Source of the DNA: Neobacillus sp. YX16
Lineage (GTDB): Bacteria > Bacillota > Bacilli > Bacillales > Cytobacillaceae
DNA: 64,000 nt
Direction: 5' to 3'
Assembly: GCF_030123505.1 (NCBI RefSeq)
Contig: NZ_CP126115.1
Span: forward strand, 5,284,001-5,348,000
This document shows positions 42,492-50,235 of this stretch, one piece after another. The notes below the pieces were generated by a model. It made no database searches and was not told the origin of the DNA. It saw nothing but the letters and a program-made list of their open reading frames with translations. The translations under genes and the position numbers were made by a program. The number at the start of each line of letters is the position of its first letter. Within the stretch, counting starts at the first letter, position 1.

Positions 42492-43697
42492 TTATAGTGA
42501 GAGTTCGCCGACGTTTTGTAGTGTGGCTTCTGCTTCTCCTTTGCCTTTTTCCTCTTCTACTGTACCTGTATTTAGTCGGATGATATTTTGAAGGGTTCCT
42601 TTTAATTTTCTTTCTCGTACGATTACTTCACCTAGGACATCTAATGTTGTTACCTTAGAGCGTAGCACTTCTTCGTTTACATCACGATCAAGGGTAAGCT
42701 GACCATTTACAATAATGGAAACTGGCTGGTTTAGAGCGAGGAATTGATCGTTGGACCATACTTCTTCCCCCTCAATGACGATAAAACTATTTTCGTAGGA
42801 CAATACTTCTGTCTCCATCAGGCTCAAACGCTCATAGACGAGGTCTTCAACTTCCTCATGGCAAATGATGACGGAAGTAGAGTGTATTTTTTCAATTGCC
42901 TTCGTTAGCATTTCTCTAGAAACATCACTTTCTATGATTACCGGTTTATTCGTAAACCATTTTTTCTGTTGGAACCGCCGAATAGAGCGGCCATTTAAAC
43001 GCAGCGGCTTTGCCAAGACTTCATACCCAGCAGGAATCACTTCTACGACACAGGTTGTTAATGAAGCTACTTTTTTATATAAATAGGTTTCTTGATTCTC
43101 AAATAGCGAGATTTTCCCATTTACTTCTAACTTACTGATTTTTTCATAAAAGAGGTCTAGATTTAGGTCCTGCGTAAAGGAAAGCATTCCATTCACCACT
43201 AAATATAAAGAATCATCTATCGATTGTAAGAAGGAATTCGTCAATGTGAATTTACCATTTTCAAACCGAGGTGCTGTTCCATCATAAGTTTCCACAGCTC
43301 CATTGCCTTTTGATAGCATTTTGCCTGCAATTCCAGTGAGATGAGTTGGACTATATACCTTACCATTCACCATCAAACTTAATTGCCCCGCTTGAACTTG
43401 GTCTGCCTGAACATTTTTATCAATAATAACCATGCCGTTTACGAGGAGAAAAACAGGCTCAACGATTGCTGAGAGATAGTTTTGATCCAGGTGAAAAACT
43501 CCATTAACCAGGTGGTAGCCTGCTGGTATTTCTAAGCTCGACCCGATATTTCCAATACTTAACTTCGTTAACAGATGTGCATTTTCTTTTCCATAAAGCA
43601 CTAGCCCTACATTTTCAATCCGTTCTACACCTTTAATACTCTCTTCTGTTGCATTCACTAAATTTAATAATCCTACATTTCCAATCCGTTGACTCAT
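42492..43697 (-). CDS. VNG-repeat protein, sigma-factor-linked, function unknown
   Basis: 401 residues, hydrophilic, with no signal peptide or TM. Roughly seven to eight repeats of about 45 residues are built on a hydrophobic-VNG-beta pattern (LVNGVFHLDQNYL, LLVNGMVIIDKNV, LMVNGKVYSP, LVVNGMLSFTQDL, LEVNGKISLFE, LRLNGRSI, IIVNGQLTLDRDV), which suggests a beta-helix or polymer-forming scaffold. The ATG overlaps the end of the sigma gene as TAA-ATG, with GGAGGAGG inside that gene. The two are therefore coupled, and this protein probably carries out or controls the sigma factor's output. No database family comes to mind. Confidence 0.75.
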   Translation of the reverse strand: MSQRIGNVGLLNLVNATEESIKGVERIENVGLVLYGKENAHLLTKLSIGNIGSSLEIPAGYHLVNGVFHLDQNYLSAIVEPVFLLVNGMVIIDKNVQADQVQAGQLSLMVNGKVYSPTHLTGIAGKMLSKGNGAVETYDGTAPRFENGKFTLTNSFLQSIDDSLYLVVNGMLSFTQDLNLDLFYEKISKLEVNGKISLFENQETYLYKKVASLTTCVVEVIPAGYEVLAKPLRLNGRSIRRFQQKKWFTNKPVIIESDVSREMLTKAIEKIHSTSVIICHEEVEDLVYERLSLMETEVLSYENSFIVIEGEEVWSNDQFLALNQPVSIIVNGQLTLDRDVNEEVLRSKVTTLDVLGEVIVRERKLKGTLQNIIRLNTGTVEEEKGKGEAEATLQNVGELSL

Positions 43698-44177
43698 TTA
43701 TTTTTCCTCCTCCATAATCGTTCTTAATTTCTTGATCGCGAGATGAAGCTTGTAGCGCACTGTAGACGCAGGAATCCTTAACTGCTCACCAATTTCCTGA
43801 CTTGAAAGCCCTAACCAATATCTTTTAAAAATAAGATCACTTAATTCCTGTGGCAAATGAGCGAGTAACTCCGTTATTTCCAAGTGACTGCTACCAGCCT
43901 CCTGTATTGAAAAATCAAAGTCATCCTCCCATTGTGTTAAACGCTGCTCTTTTCTCCGGTCATCAATCAGCCTGTTTTTCATGACGCGGAAAAACCATGC
44001 ACGCTGCTTATATTCTGGTAAACTGAGCAGCTGTGGTTCGTTAAGCGACTTTACCATTGCATCCTGAATCAGGTCATGGGCCTCTTGCTCATGCCTAGCG
44101 ATGGATTTTGCGAAGCGTAACAAATCATCCTTTACCTTTTCATATAAATCACTCACTCCCACATTCACATGGATCAC
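43698..44177 (-). CDS. ECF-type RNA polymerase sigma factor
   Basis: 159 residues. Region 2 (RFAKSIARHEQEAHDLIQDA, RAWFFRVMKNRLIDDRRKEQ) binds core RNA polymerase and the -10 element. Region 4 (LPQELSDLIFKRYWLGLSSQ, IPASTVRYKLHLAIKKL) binds the -35 element. No anti-sigma factor with a membrane helix follows. Instead a VNG-repeat protein is coupled directly to it. The GTG at 44177 lacks a strong ribosome-binding site (GCGAGTG). Later in-frame GTG codons (44162, 44156) are possible. The AT-rich 227 bp upstream presumably hold its promoter, but I cannot read a reliable recognition sequence. Confidence 0.85.
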   Translation of the reverse strand: MIHVNVGVSDLYEKVKDDLLRFAKSIARHEQEAHDLIQDAMVKSLNEPQLLSLPEYKQRAWFFRVMKNRLIDDRRKEQRLTQWEDDFDFSIQEAGSSHLEITELLAHLPQELSDLIFKRYWLGLSSQEIGEQLRIPASTVRYKLHLAIKKLRTIMEEEK

Positions 44178-44365
44178 TCGCTTTTACTTTTTTTATTTTT
44201 AAAATAAAAATCTTTAGTGCTTGAGAATTTCGGTTGTTTTTTGCCGCTTTCAGTAAGATAACGATATAGGAACGAAAAGTGTTGGAGAAATTTTAATAAA
44301 TTTTTTAAATTATTTAAAAAGAGGATTTTTCTATAGATTAATATAGAAGAAAGATTGTGCCAAGA

Positions 44366-44396
44366 AAAAGGACAAGTTCCAGATTGGTCCTTGTCT
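44366..44396 (-). terminator. Intrinsic terminator of the dioxygenase gene
   Basis: GACAAG/CTTGTC arms with T-run CTTTTT on the minus strand, past the stop at 44405. Confidence 0.75.
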
Positions 44397-44404
44397 CAAA
44401 TCGA

Positions 44405-45379
44405 TTACTTACTCTCTAAATCTAAAGGTCGTAACTTTGCTTCAATATCTGTGCGGCGAGGTTCTAGGAATGGAGGGAGTGCAAGCCTTTCCCCTAATGT
44501 TTCAACCGGTTCATCCACGTCGAAACCCGGTGTATCCGTCGATAATTCTAAAAGGATATGGTTGGGTTCGCGGAAATAAAGTGCCTTGAAGTAATACCGT
44601 TCAACCTTCCCTGAATTTATTAGTCCAGATGCGGCAATTCGCTTTACCCAATATTCATATTCTTCCTCATTTGGAACACGAAAGGCGACATGGTGAACAC
44701 TGCCTCTTCCAGCACGTTCTCTTGGTAAATCAGGTCTTGTTTCAAGGTGTACCTCTGCACCAGAGCCTCCCTCACCTGTTGCAAAAACTTGAATAGCCGG
44801 GAAAACTCCAGCGAGTGATGGGTAGGTTCCTACGTGGTTAAAGCCCATAATATCGGTTAACACTTGGACCGTTTTGTCGGGTTTGGCAACCGTCAAGGTA
44901 ACAGGGCCCAAACCGATAATGGCATTTTCAATAGGAACATCACTTTTATCCCAGGGAACGCCCGGACTGACTCCATCTTCTCCATTATCGGCTACCAGAA
45001 TTAACCGTGTCCCCTCGAAATCCTGAAATGCTAGGGAATCGCGATGGTTTCGTTTCTCTATCTTTCCATGCTGAATACCAAACCTTTTGAATCGCTCTTC
45101 CCAATAGTGGAGTGCAGCGGTATCTTTGACTCGAAGTGAGGTTGATGAAATGCTCCCAACACCTGGATAGGTATGCCCCAGCCCAGGTATATCGAAGAAG
45201 GTAATTTCGGTGCCAGGACTTCCTTTCGCATCACCATAGAATAAATGATAAGACTCTGTATTATCCTGATTCACCGTTTTCTTTACCAATCTCAGGCCTA
45301 AAATCTTTGTATAAAATTGAAAGTTCCTCTCCGCCTTACCGGTTAAGATCGAAACATGATGTAAACCTAACAGCTTCAT
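44405..45379 (-). CDS. Ring-cleaving dioxygenase, VOC family (MhqO/MhqA-like)
   Basis: 324 residues and two vicinal-oxygen-chelate halves. The metal-binding set is H7/H8 in LGLHHVSIL, H227/H228 in GSVHHVAFRV and E in HILLELSTD, typical of Fe-dependent extradiol or hydroquinone dioxygenases such as MhqO and LinE. Members detoxify quinones and hydroquinones or electrophiles. The gene has AGGAGGG upstream of the ATG and is monocistronic. No MhqR-type regulator is visible nearby, so whether quinones induce it is unknown. Confidence 0.88.
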   Translation of the reverse strand: MKLLGLHHVSILTGKAERNFQFYTKILGLRLVKKTVNQDNTESYHLFYGDAKGSPGTEITFFDIPGLGHTYPGVGSISSTSLRVKDTAALHYWEERFKRFGIQHGKIEKRNHRDSLAFQDFEGTRLILVADNGEDGVSPGVPWDKSDVPIENAIIGLGPVTLTVAKPDKTVQVLTDIMGFNHVGTYPSLAGVFPAIQVFATGEGGSGAEVHLETRPDLPRERAGRGSVHHVAFRVPNEEEYEYWVKRIAASGLINSGKVERYYFKALYFREPNHILLELSTDTPGFDVDEPVETLGERLALPPFLEPRRTDIEAKLRPLDLESK

Positions 45380-45487
45380 TTATTGGCCCTCCTATATGAA
45401 CTTCACTTTTATTTATCTCGAATTCAAGATAATTATAATCAAACCAGACTCCCCCGTCAACATCCCCCTACCCCGTAACCCCTACTG

Positions 45488-45540
45488 TACACCCCACGTG
45501 GACAAAATGGTTGATTTGTCCACGGGCGGTGCCTGTCACC
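45488..45540 (+). repeat. REP-like element 9 (type B, inverted end)
   Basis: CTGTACACCCCACGTGGACA, then TTTGTCCACGGGC and GGTGCCTGTCACC. It is a type B core with the terminal 13-mer inverted relative to copies 15 and 16. Confidence 0.82.
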
Positions 45541-45569
45541 ATTACAGTTTTTCCATTACTGTTTCACCA

Positions 45570-46040
45570 TTACTGGTTATAGTCCCAAACGATTTTCCAT
45601 TCTTCCTTTTCTTTGACTATGATGACTTCTTGTTCGAGGTCAAAGTTTCCGTATTTTCCTTTGTAGGTTTGGGTGACGAGGATTTTGTATACATTTTTCA
45701 TAGCTGGTCCAGTTTTGGACATTTTCCATTGGTCGATTTCTTCAGGTTCACTAACTGTAAAGTCGAACGTTTCAACGCCAAAGTGGTTCATAAATACATG
45801 TGCTCGATCTTGAATGTAAGATCCTTTGCTGAATTTTTCCTTCATGGTTGAATGAAACAGGCTCCAGGAAGAGGAAAACTCTCCCTCCTGTTCAAACCGA
45901 TAAAACTCCTCCACCACAGCAACTGCCTCTTTATCCGGTGAAAACCAAGCACCCTTAATTAACATAAAAACAGTCAGGATACAGACAAGCAGTACCATTC
46001 CCATCACAAGACCCGTAACCGGCATAGATTTTCTAGACAT
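45570..46040 (-). CDS. Membrane-anchored hypothetical protein with NTF2-like domain
   Basis: 156 residues. An N-terminal TM helix (VTGLVMGMVLLVCILTVFM) is followed by a soluble domain resembling NTF2/TcaA C-terminal folds (AVVEEFYRFEQEGEFSSSWS, YKILVTQTYKGKYGNFD, EEWKIVWDYNQ). The frame extends to 46070, but GGAGAG lies 6 nt before the ATG at 46040, giving MSRKSMPVTGL. No partner domain is visible. It resembles the lipoprotein at 55577 in layout (anchor plus NTF2-like domain ending in a W-x-I motif), which may reflect a shared stress or wall-linked role. Confidence 0.7.
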   Translation of the reverse strand: MSRKSMPVTGLVMGMVLLVCILTVFMLIKGAWFSPDKEAVAVVEEFYRFEQEGEFSSSWSLFHSTMKEKFSKGSYIQDRAHVFMNHFGVETFDFTVSEPEEIDQWKMSKTGPAMKNVYKILVTQTYKGKYGNFDLEQEVIIVKEKEEWKIVWDYNQ

Positions 46041-46164
46041 ATGTCTCTCCTTCAGAACAGACTCTCCCATACTAAAGACTATGTCCAGCCATATTCAAAT
46101 ATTAATGAAGTTCACATGCTAAAACACATGCAGCAAGTAAAGTCCAATATCACGATCCACCTGC

Positions 46165-46177
46165 GTTGACAGGCACC
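46165..46177 (+). repeat. REP-like element 10 (degenerate)
   Basis: GTTGACAGGCACC, one change from the core 13-mer, with GATCCACC shortly before it. It lies just outside the DUF6241 remnant. Confidence 0.55.
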
Positions 46178-46179
46178 AC

Positions 46180-46240
46180 CATCCATCATCTAAGCTCATC
46201 TATAATTTATTCTATTTCTTCATGTGGGGTAGGAGCCGTA
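46180..46240 (-). pseudogene. Remnant of a DUF6241-like gene, C-terminal end
   Basis: On the minus strand the piece reads A-P-T-P-H-E-E-I-E-stop-I-I-D-E-L-R-stop and matches the C-terminus of the intact gene at 47488 (TPQEELEYIEDEFR) with an internal stop. The intact gene starts 1.3 kb away, and both copies have a REP-like element just past the 3' end. Confidence 0.65.
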
Positions 46241-46491
46241 TTTCTTAGAAAACTCTCCCAAGGTCTTCTTTATTTTGCCTTCTCATCTATAGCAGCAACA
46301 GTTTCATAAACTTTTTATTCCTCTTTTACAACTCTTGTTATTGTAAACCATTTAGAAATAATTGTCGGAATTTTCTATATTTTTTTGACATCCTTCTCCC
46401 ATTTTTTTAGAATTTTTTTGGTATCCTAGAAATAATAATATTTACTTGAAAGCACAAGGGGTAATCTTCATCTAAGTAGGGAGTGGATTTC
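46241..46491. other. AT-rich non-coding region
   Basis: About 250 bp between the DUF6241 remnant and the 37-aa gene. It probably holds the promoter of that gene near 46410-46470 (TAATAATATTTAC). I see no further gene or repeat. Confidence 0.35.
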
Positions 46492-46605
46492 ATGGACGAG
46501 CAGGAAAATGTTTTTATTGGGCTCATGTGGGGAACATCCTTAAGCATTCCTTTGTGGCTTGCATTTTTTGGCTGGATTAAGATAATCTTTTACTTTTTTG
46601 AATAA
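46492..46605 (+). CDS. Small membrane protein, 37 aa
   Basis: ATG with GGGAG about 8 nt upstream, in AGTAGGGAGTGG. The product is 37 residues (MDEQENVFIGLMWGTSLSIP, then a second hydrophobic piece ending FYFFE). It is mostly one or two membrane helices and has no cysteine or charged motif. The clean stop and ribosome-binding site support a real microprotein. The function is unknown. Confidence 0.55.
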   Translation: MDEQENVFIGLMWGTSLSIPLWLAFFGWIKIIFYFFE

Positions 46606-46745
46606 CCCTTAATAACACCCTCGTTTCCAACTGCGGTATTAATAAAACATTAAAGATTACATTCATCAACTTACTTTCATTTTTGTATAAATTCCTTCCA
46701 CGTTTTGTCATTTAACTTAAGTAACAACTGGGAATAATTTTCAGT

Positions 46746-46830
46746 TTAGGTATATTCCTACTGCCCCCTGTAAATAAATAAGATATACCTAATTCTCCGA
46801 TTTGATTATGGAATACTTAAGAATATTCCA
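46746..46830 (+). promoter_or_regulatory. Two inverted repeats upstream of the 28-aa gene
   Basis: TTAGGTATAT (46746-46755) and its exact complement ATATACCTAA (46783-46792) are separated by 27 nt. TGGAATA/TATTCCA (46809-46815, 46824-46830) lies just before the next gene. The layout fits operators or a leader structure; the protein partner is unknown. Confidence 0.4.
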
Positions 46831-46883
46831 AACACCCAGAATTATTAATTGATAAATCGATATAAAACAAGGAGGCTGTTACA

Positions 46884-46970
46884 ATGGATTGGTTAGTTCA
46901 TCTTTCACTAATAATGGGTATTGTTTTTGTGGTTGTAATGGTCTATTTCCTCAATTACAGTCAGGAATAA
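46884..46970 (+). CDS. Small membrane protein, 28 aa
   Basis: The ribosome-binding site AAGGAGG lies 8 nt before the ATG. The product is 28 residues (MDWLVHLSLIMGIVFVVVMV, then YFLNYSQE), a single TM helix with a short polar tail. The strong start signal makes it a likely real microprotein, although too short for family assignment. It lies inside the block bounded by the DUF6241 and SnoaL remnants. Confidence 0.6.
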   Translation: MDWLVHLSLIMGIVFVVVMVYFLNYSQE

Positions 46971-47206
46971 ACCTCTTATTTTTTCCTTCAGCCATCTGGA
47001 TCTGTAATCAACTAACTAAACAAAATTCTTTCATTATCGCCCATCATCAATCTAATTGATTGGGATGACAACAGAGTAAGTTGTCATCCATTACCACCAT
47101 AAGCATTTGAGGTGGTTCTCCTTTTTAAAGATAGAGCACTATTTATTGTTCTTTGAACTCGTCCATTGCCTATGATGGACAGATTAAACTCAGTTGTGCC
47201 CTAAAT
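46971..47206. other. Intergenic region with a hairpin
   Basis: 236 bp with no gene I can support. It holds a stem GGATGACAAC/GTTGTCATCC at 47063-47089, possibly the terminator of the small gene although no T-run follows. Confidence 0.35.
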
Positions 47207-47411
47207 AAGGCAGTTAGTTCAATATCCCTTTAGAGAATTAGCGATAATGGAAACGGTTATCCCAATTTTACTTTTTTAAGATGAATAAGTGAAAGTGTTT
47301 TAGTGTGAAAATAATGCCGCTGCGATTTCTTATGAATTAGGGTCATTTACAAAATGCTCATAAAGTTCATTAAAAGTAAGGTTCAGAGACGACGACTCTG
47401 AGCTTTCTTTA
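47207..47411 (+). pseudogene. Remnant of the SnoaL-like gene and its terminator
   Basis: About 80% nucleotide similarity by eye to the 3' third of the gene at 49677 and its terminator (matching stretches TTCAATATCCCTT, TGTGAAAATA and TATGAATTAGGG). The frame can be followed but has several stops (at the positions of codons for K, W and N in the intact gene). The terminator stem is also kept in degenerate form (GTTCAGAGAC/GACTCTGAGC). Confidence 0.75.
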
Positions 47412-47447
47412 TGATTTTCTCCATTAATAAATCCTTTCCGTGAATGG

Positions 47448-47475
47448 GAAGTGTCCACGAGTGTTGATATTCACC
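47448..47475 (+). repeat. REP-like element 11 (degenerate)
   Basis: GGGAAGTGTCCACGAGTG, then TTGATATTCACC, which is a decayed GGTGACAGGCACC. It lies exactly between the SnoaL remnant and the intact DUF6241 gene, 12 bp from the latter's stop. Confidence 0.6.
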
Positions 47476-47487
47476 AGCGAGCCACCA

Positions 47488-48009
47488 TCATCTAAATTCG
47501 TCCTCTATATATTCTAGTTCTTCCTGCGGAGTGAGGAGCCTAGTGGCTTTGCCGATGTTTCCTTTTTGGTAGGCCCAAATTCGGTTGTGAGCGCTTACTG
47601 CGTTGCTAAAGTCTCGCGTTGTCCAGGGTTCTAGGATGTCTAGGAGCATTTGTTTGTGACTACTTTTTTTAAAGTCTTTGGTTTGTATCACCTCATTTAG
47701 TTTCTGGACTTTATCTGCGGTGATTTCTGATGCACCCCATTTTTTGTCTGCTTTCACCTTTTGATGGGTCATGTTGTGGACCTCTTGGATTAGTTCCTCT
47801 TCACTCATGGTTTCATATTCTGCCGCTACTTTGCCTGATACGGGTGCCTCAAAGCCTTTTTCGATTTTCGTTTGTGCCTCTTTCGTTGCAACGGGATCAC
47901 TTTTCTTCAAGTTGAATCTCAGTCCAATATCATTACTAAAATAAAAATAGACTCCCACCATACAGGCTAGTATCCCAATGATAGAACCCGTCATAGTTAA
48001 TTTCTTCAT
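47488..48009 (-). CDS. DUF6241-like membrane-anchored protein
   Basis: 173 residues. An N-terminal TM helix (MTGSIIGILACMVGVYFYFS) is followed by a helical soluble domain containing MSEEELIQEVHNMTHQKVKA and KKWGASEITADKVQKLNEVI. From memory it resembles the DUF6241 family of Bacillus, with unknown function. The frame continues to 48177 without a good start, while GGGAGAG lies 6 nt upstream of the ATG at 48009. A decayed copy of the 3' end lies at 46180. It is divergent from the Ntn-hydrolase-like gene at 48171. Confidence 0.72.
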   Translation of the reverse strand: MKKLTMTGSIIGILACMVGVYFYFSNDIGLRFNLKKSDPVATKEAQTKIEKGFEAPVSGKVAAEYETMSEEELIQEVHNMTHQKVKADKKWGASEITADKVQKLNEVIQTKDFKKSSHKQMLLDILEPWTTRDFSNAVSAHNRIWAYQKGNIGKATRLLTPQEELEYIEDEFR

Positions 48010-48170
48010 GCAGCACTCTCCCGAATCTAAATTTACATATCTATCTAACTCTTTTTTACAAAATTCTAATTTCTTTTTATTATACAAAATTATGCCAATT
48101 TCATGTACTGTATTGTTTTGCAAGGATATCTTATTAAAAAATAGAATTAATACTAGGAGGAGGGAAACGG

Positions 48171-48836
48171 ATGACAATCATATCAGTAGTTTGTGTTCCA
48201 GAAGGAATTGCGATGACCGCAGATAGTAGATTAATAGGCACCTATACACGGGATAATGGAGTGGTTGAGTGCTTTAGTTTTTCTGATTATGCCCAAAAGC
48301 TTCTCCTTATAAGGAATTCAACCGTAGGTGTTTCATTCTGCGGAGTTGCCCTAATGGAGGGAAAGACTGTTGCAGATTTTCTGTACATCTTTGATATGAA
48401 ACAGGTGAAAAAGACAGATTCCATACCGGAAATCGCTGAGAAATTAAAAGATTACCTATTCTACGAATACAGTCACAATAAGGCAGCCTTTTATTTAGCT
48501 GGGTTCGATCATGATATTCCATATGTATTCCTCGTGAGTAAAAACTCTATTATACGTAAGAATTTTCATGAACCCAAAACACTTATTACCTATTCTGCCA
48601 ACTGGCTCGGAGAAACAGAGCCAATTAGTAGACTTCTAAGGGACACTACCCTGAATTTTAAGCTAATGCCTCTAAAGGATGCCATCAACTTTGCGGAATT
48701 CATTGTAGAAACCACAATCAAATACCTGCAGTTTGCTGACGGAATCTCTACCTGCGGCGGTCCAGTAGATAGCCTTGTGATTACAAGAGATTATGCCAAA
48801 TTCCTAAAACACAAAATCCTCCAGCCTTATGAATAA
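48171..48836 (+). CDS. Ntn-hydrolase-like protein, function unknown
   Basis: 221 residues beginning MTIISVVCVPEGIAMTADSR. The stretch EGIAMTADSRL recalls the proteasome-beta-like/Ntn-hydrolase family (G-I-x-M-x-A-D-S-R pattern), and the beta-strand segments VGVSFCGVAL and AFYLAGFDHDIPYVFLVS fit that fold. The N-terminal nucleophile itself is not apparent, since the protein starts MT without a clear propeptide. TAGGAGGAGG precedes the ATG at good spacing. A soluble cytoplasmic protein. Confidence 0.65.
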   Translation: MTIISVVCVPEGIAMTADSRLIGTYTRDNGVVECFSFSDYAQKLLLIRNSTVGVSFCGVALMEGKTVADFLYIFDMKQVKKTDSIPEIAEKLKDYLFYEYSHNKAAFYLAGFDHDIPYVFLVSKNSIIRKNFHEPKTLITYSANWLGETEPISRLLRDTTLNFKLMPLKDAINFAEFIVETTIKYLQFADGISTCGGPVDSLVITRDYAKFLKHKILQPYE

Positions 48837-48837
48837 A

Positions 48838-48872
48838 TGTGCCCTAGTGGAATCCTGGGGCATCTTTTTTTT
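48838..48872 (+). terminator. Intrinsic terminator after the Ntn-like gene
   Basis: ATGTGCCCTAG/CCTGGGGCAT with T-run of eight. The 48873-49054 stretch beyond holds only an imperfect GAGCGAAATTTCGCTTC hairpin. Confidence 0.82.
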
Positions 48873-49054
48873 AGAAAAAATCAAAAATCTTAAATTGACT
48901 GATAATGTGCGAAAAGAGCGAAATTTCGCTTCTATATTAAATTAATTGCGTAAAACGTGATTGTTCTGACAATTTCCTCGAAGTTATTGATTTAAGCTTG
49001 TTCGCTGTGTCATACGTGTTCAAGGCTGTCATGAAGACTAAATGTTAGAAATCT

Positions 49055-49106
49055 CCAAATGTAAAGGTGCCTTCCATTTAGATAGGAAAGGCACCTTTAC
49101 ATTTGG
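49055..49106. repeat. Long perfect hairpin overlapping a stop codon
   Basis: 19-bp perfect arms CCAAATGTAAAGGTGCCTT/AAGGCACCTTTACATTTGG with a 14-nt loop. The right arm contains the stop codon and last codons of the DUF5658-like gene. No T-run follows, so it is not a classical terminator. Confidence 0.8.
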
Positions 49107-49393
49107 GCAGCCAGCCAGAAGCAATGCAGGAAAAATATCAAGGTATAGAAGCTAGAGGCAAAGACAGTGAGTCCCTTTGTAAGGGAGGTGGATGGTACCT
49201 TTTTAAAAAGAATAAACAAGTAAAGACACAGCGAAAATGCCAATTTGGTAATCAAAAAAAGTGCCGGCTCGGCTTCATAAATTCTGCTCATCAATGGGTT
49301 CATTTCTTGTACAAATGAATTTTCCAATCCAAAGTATGTAATGAAGGCATCAAAAATATTTAAAAGCGATAAATAATGAAAAAGGAAAACCAC
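49097..49393 (-). CDS. DUF5658-like small membrane protein
   Basis: 98 residues and about three TM helices, with LLNIFDAFITYFGLENSFVQ followed by EMNPLMSRI. The D-x-F-x-T pattern and the E-x-N-P motif after the first helix are typical of DUF5658 proteins, whose function is unknown. The start is GTG at 49393, with GAGGTGAT upstream. Its C-terminal codons lie in the long hairpin at 49055-49106. The 49394-49676 intergenic stretch holds the two divergent promoters and no other feature I can see. Confidence 0.7.
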   Translation of the reverse strand: MVFLFHYLSLLNIFDAFITYFGLENSFVQEMNPLMSRIYEAEPALFLITKLAFSLCLYLFILFKKVPSTSLTKGLTVFASSFYTLIFFLHCFWLAAQM

Positions 49394-49676
49394 TGGGCCA
49401 TCACCTCATAACGTTCCTAATAACGAACATATTACTATTTCCTTTTTGAGTATATGTTTTCCTTCCTTATCGAGTGATAATCGTTAGACAATTTCCCCTA
49501 TAATCCCCTTAATATCAACGTACCAACAATGAATACTCCTTGTATGCACCAGCATTGCCTTTGAATTAGTGTTAACAGCTGAATGAAGTCGACGAGGATA
49601 AAGAATGCTCGAAAGAAGGCGTTTACTTAGGTTAAACTTTTATAGAAAGACATATTAAAGTTTTGGAGGATAACAC

Positions 49677-50105
49677 ATGGTTGGCACCGAAAAAAAGGTA
49701 ACCGCTGAAAGATGGTTTCAAGAGTACTTTACTAGGGGTAAATTAGATGTTTTAGATGAACTGACAACACCTGACTTTTTATATCACTCTAGAAATGGTG
49801 ATAACTCTAGAGAAAAGATGAAGGAGTTCATGACATGGTATCGTTCCGTTTTTCAGGATGATAAATGGGTGATCGATGACTTAATTGAGCAAGGAAATAA
49901 ATTAGTCGTTCGTTACACCGGCTGGATGACCTATAAGGGCGGTTGGTTCAATATCCCTTCAGCGAATCAGCGTGTAAAGGAAACCGGCATCATGATATTT
50001 ACTTTTGAAGATGGAAAAGTGAAAGAGCTTTGGTGTGAAAATAGTGACGCTGCAATTCTCTATGAATTAGGGGCATTAACCCAAAATACACATAAAGTTT
50101 TTTAA
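49677..50105 (+). CDS. SnoaL-like/ester cyclase family protein
   Basis: 142 residues, a single NTF2-like fold with SnoaL features (AERWFQEYFTRGKLDVLDEL, LVVRYTGWMTYKGGWFNIPS, FEDGKVKELWCENSDAAIL). These small proteins include polyketide cyclases and stress-related binding proteins, and the substrate is unknown. TGGAGGA precedes the ATG. A decayed duplicate of its 3' third is at 47207. It ends in a strong terminator, and a REP-like copy follows at 50171. Confidence 0.8.
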   Translation: MVGTEKKVTAERWFQEYFTRGKLDVLDELTTPDFLYHSRNGDNSREKMKEFMTWYRSVFQDDKWVIDDLIEQGNKLVVRYTGWMTYKGGWFNIPSANQRVKETGIMIFTFEDGKVKELWCENSDAAILYELGALTQNTHKVF

Positions 50106-50109
50106 AAAG

Positions 50110-50140
50110 AAAGGCTCAGAGTCGAAGACTCTGAGCCTTT
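50110..50140 (+). terminator. Intrinsic terminator after the SnoaL-like gene
   Basis: AAAGGCTCAGAGTC/GACTCTGAGCCTTT with a 3-nt loop. The same stem, mutated, follows the remnant at 47379-47410. Confidence 0.92.
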
Positions 50141-50170
50141 CAATCTGAATTCCCTCTATCATAAGAGGGA

Positions 50171-50218
50171 AAGTGTCCGCCTGAGGTGGAAAGTGTCCAC
50201 GAGTGGTGACAGGCACCA
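50171..50218 (+). repeat. REP-like element 12 (type A)
   Basis: AAGTGTCCGCCTGAGGTGGA, then AAGTGTCCACGAGTGGTGAC and AGGCACC, between the SnoaL terminator and the RND gene. Confidence 0.9.
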
Positions 50219-50235
50219 TTTCCCACATTCCCAAC

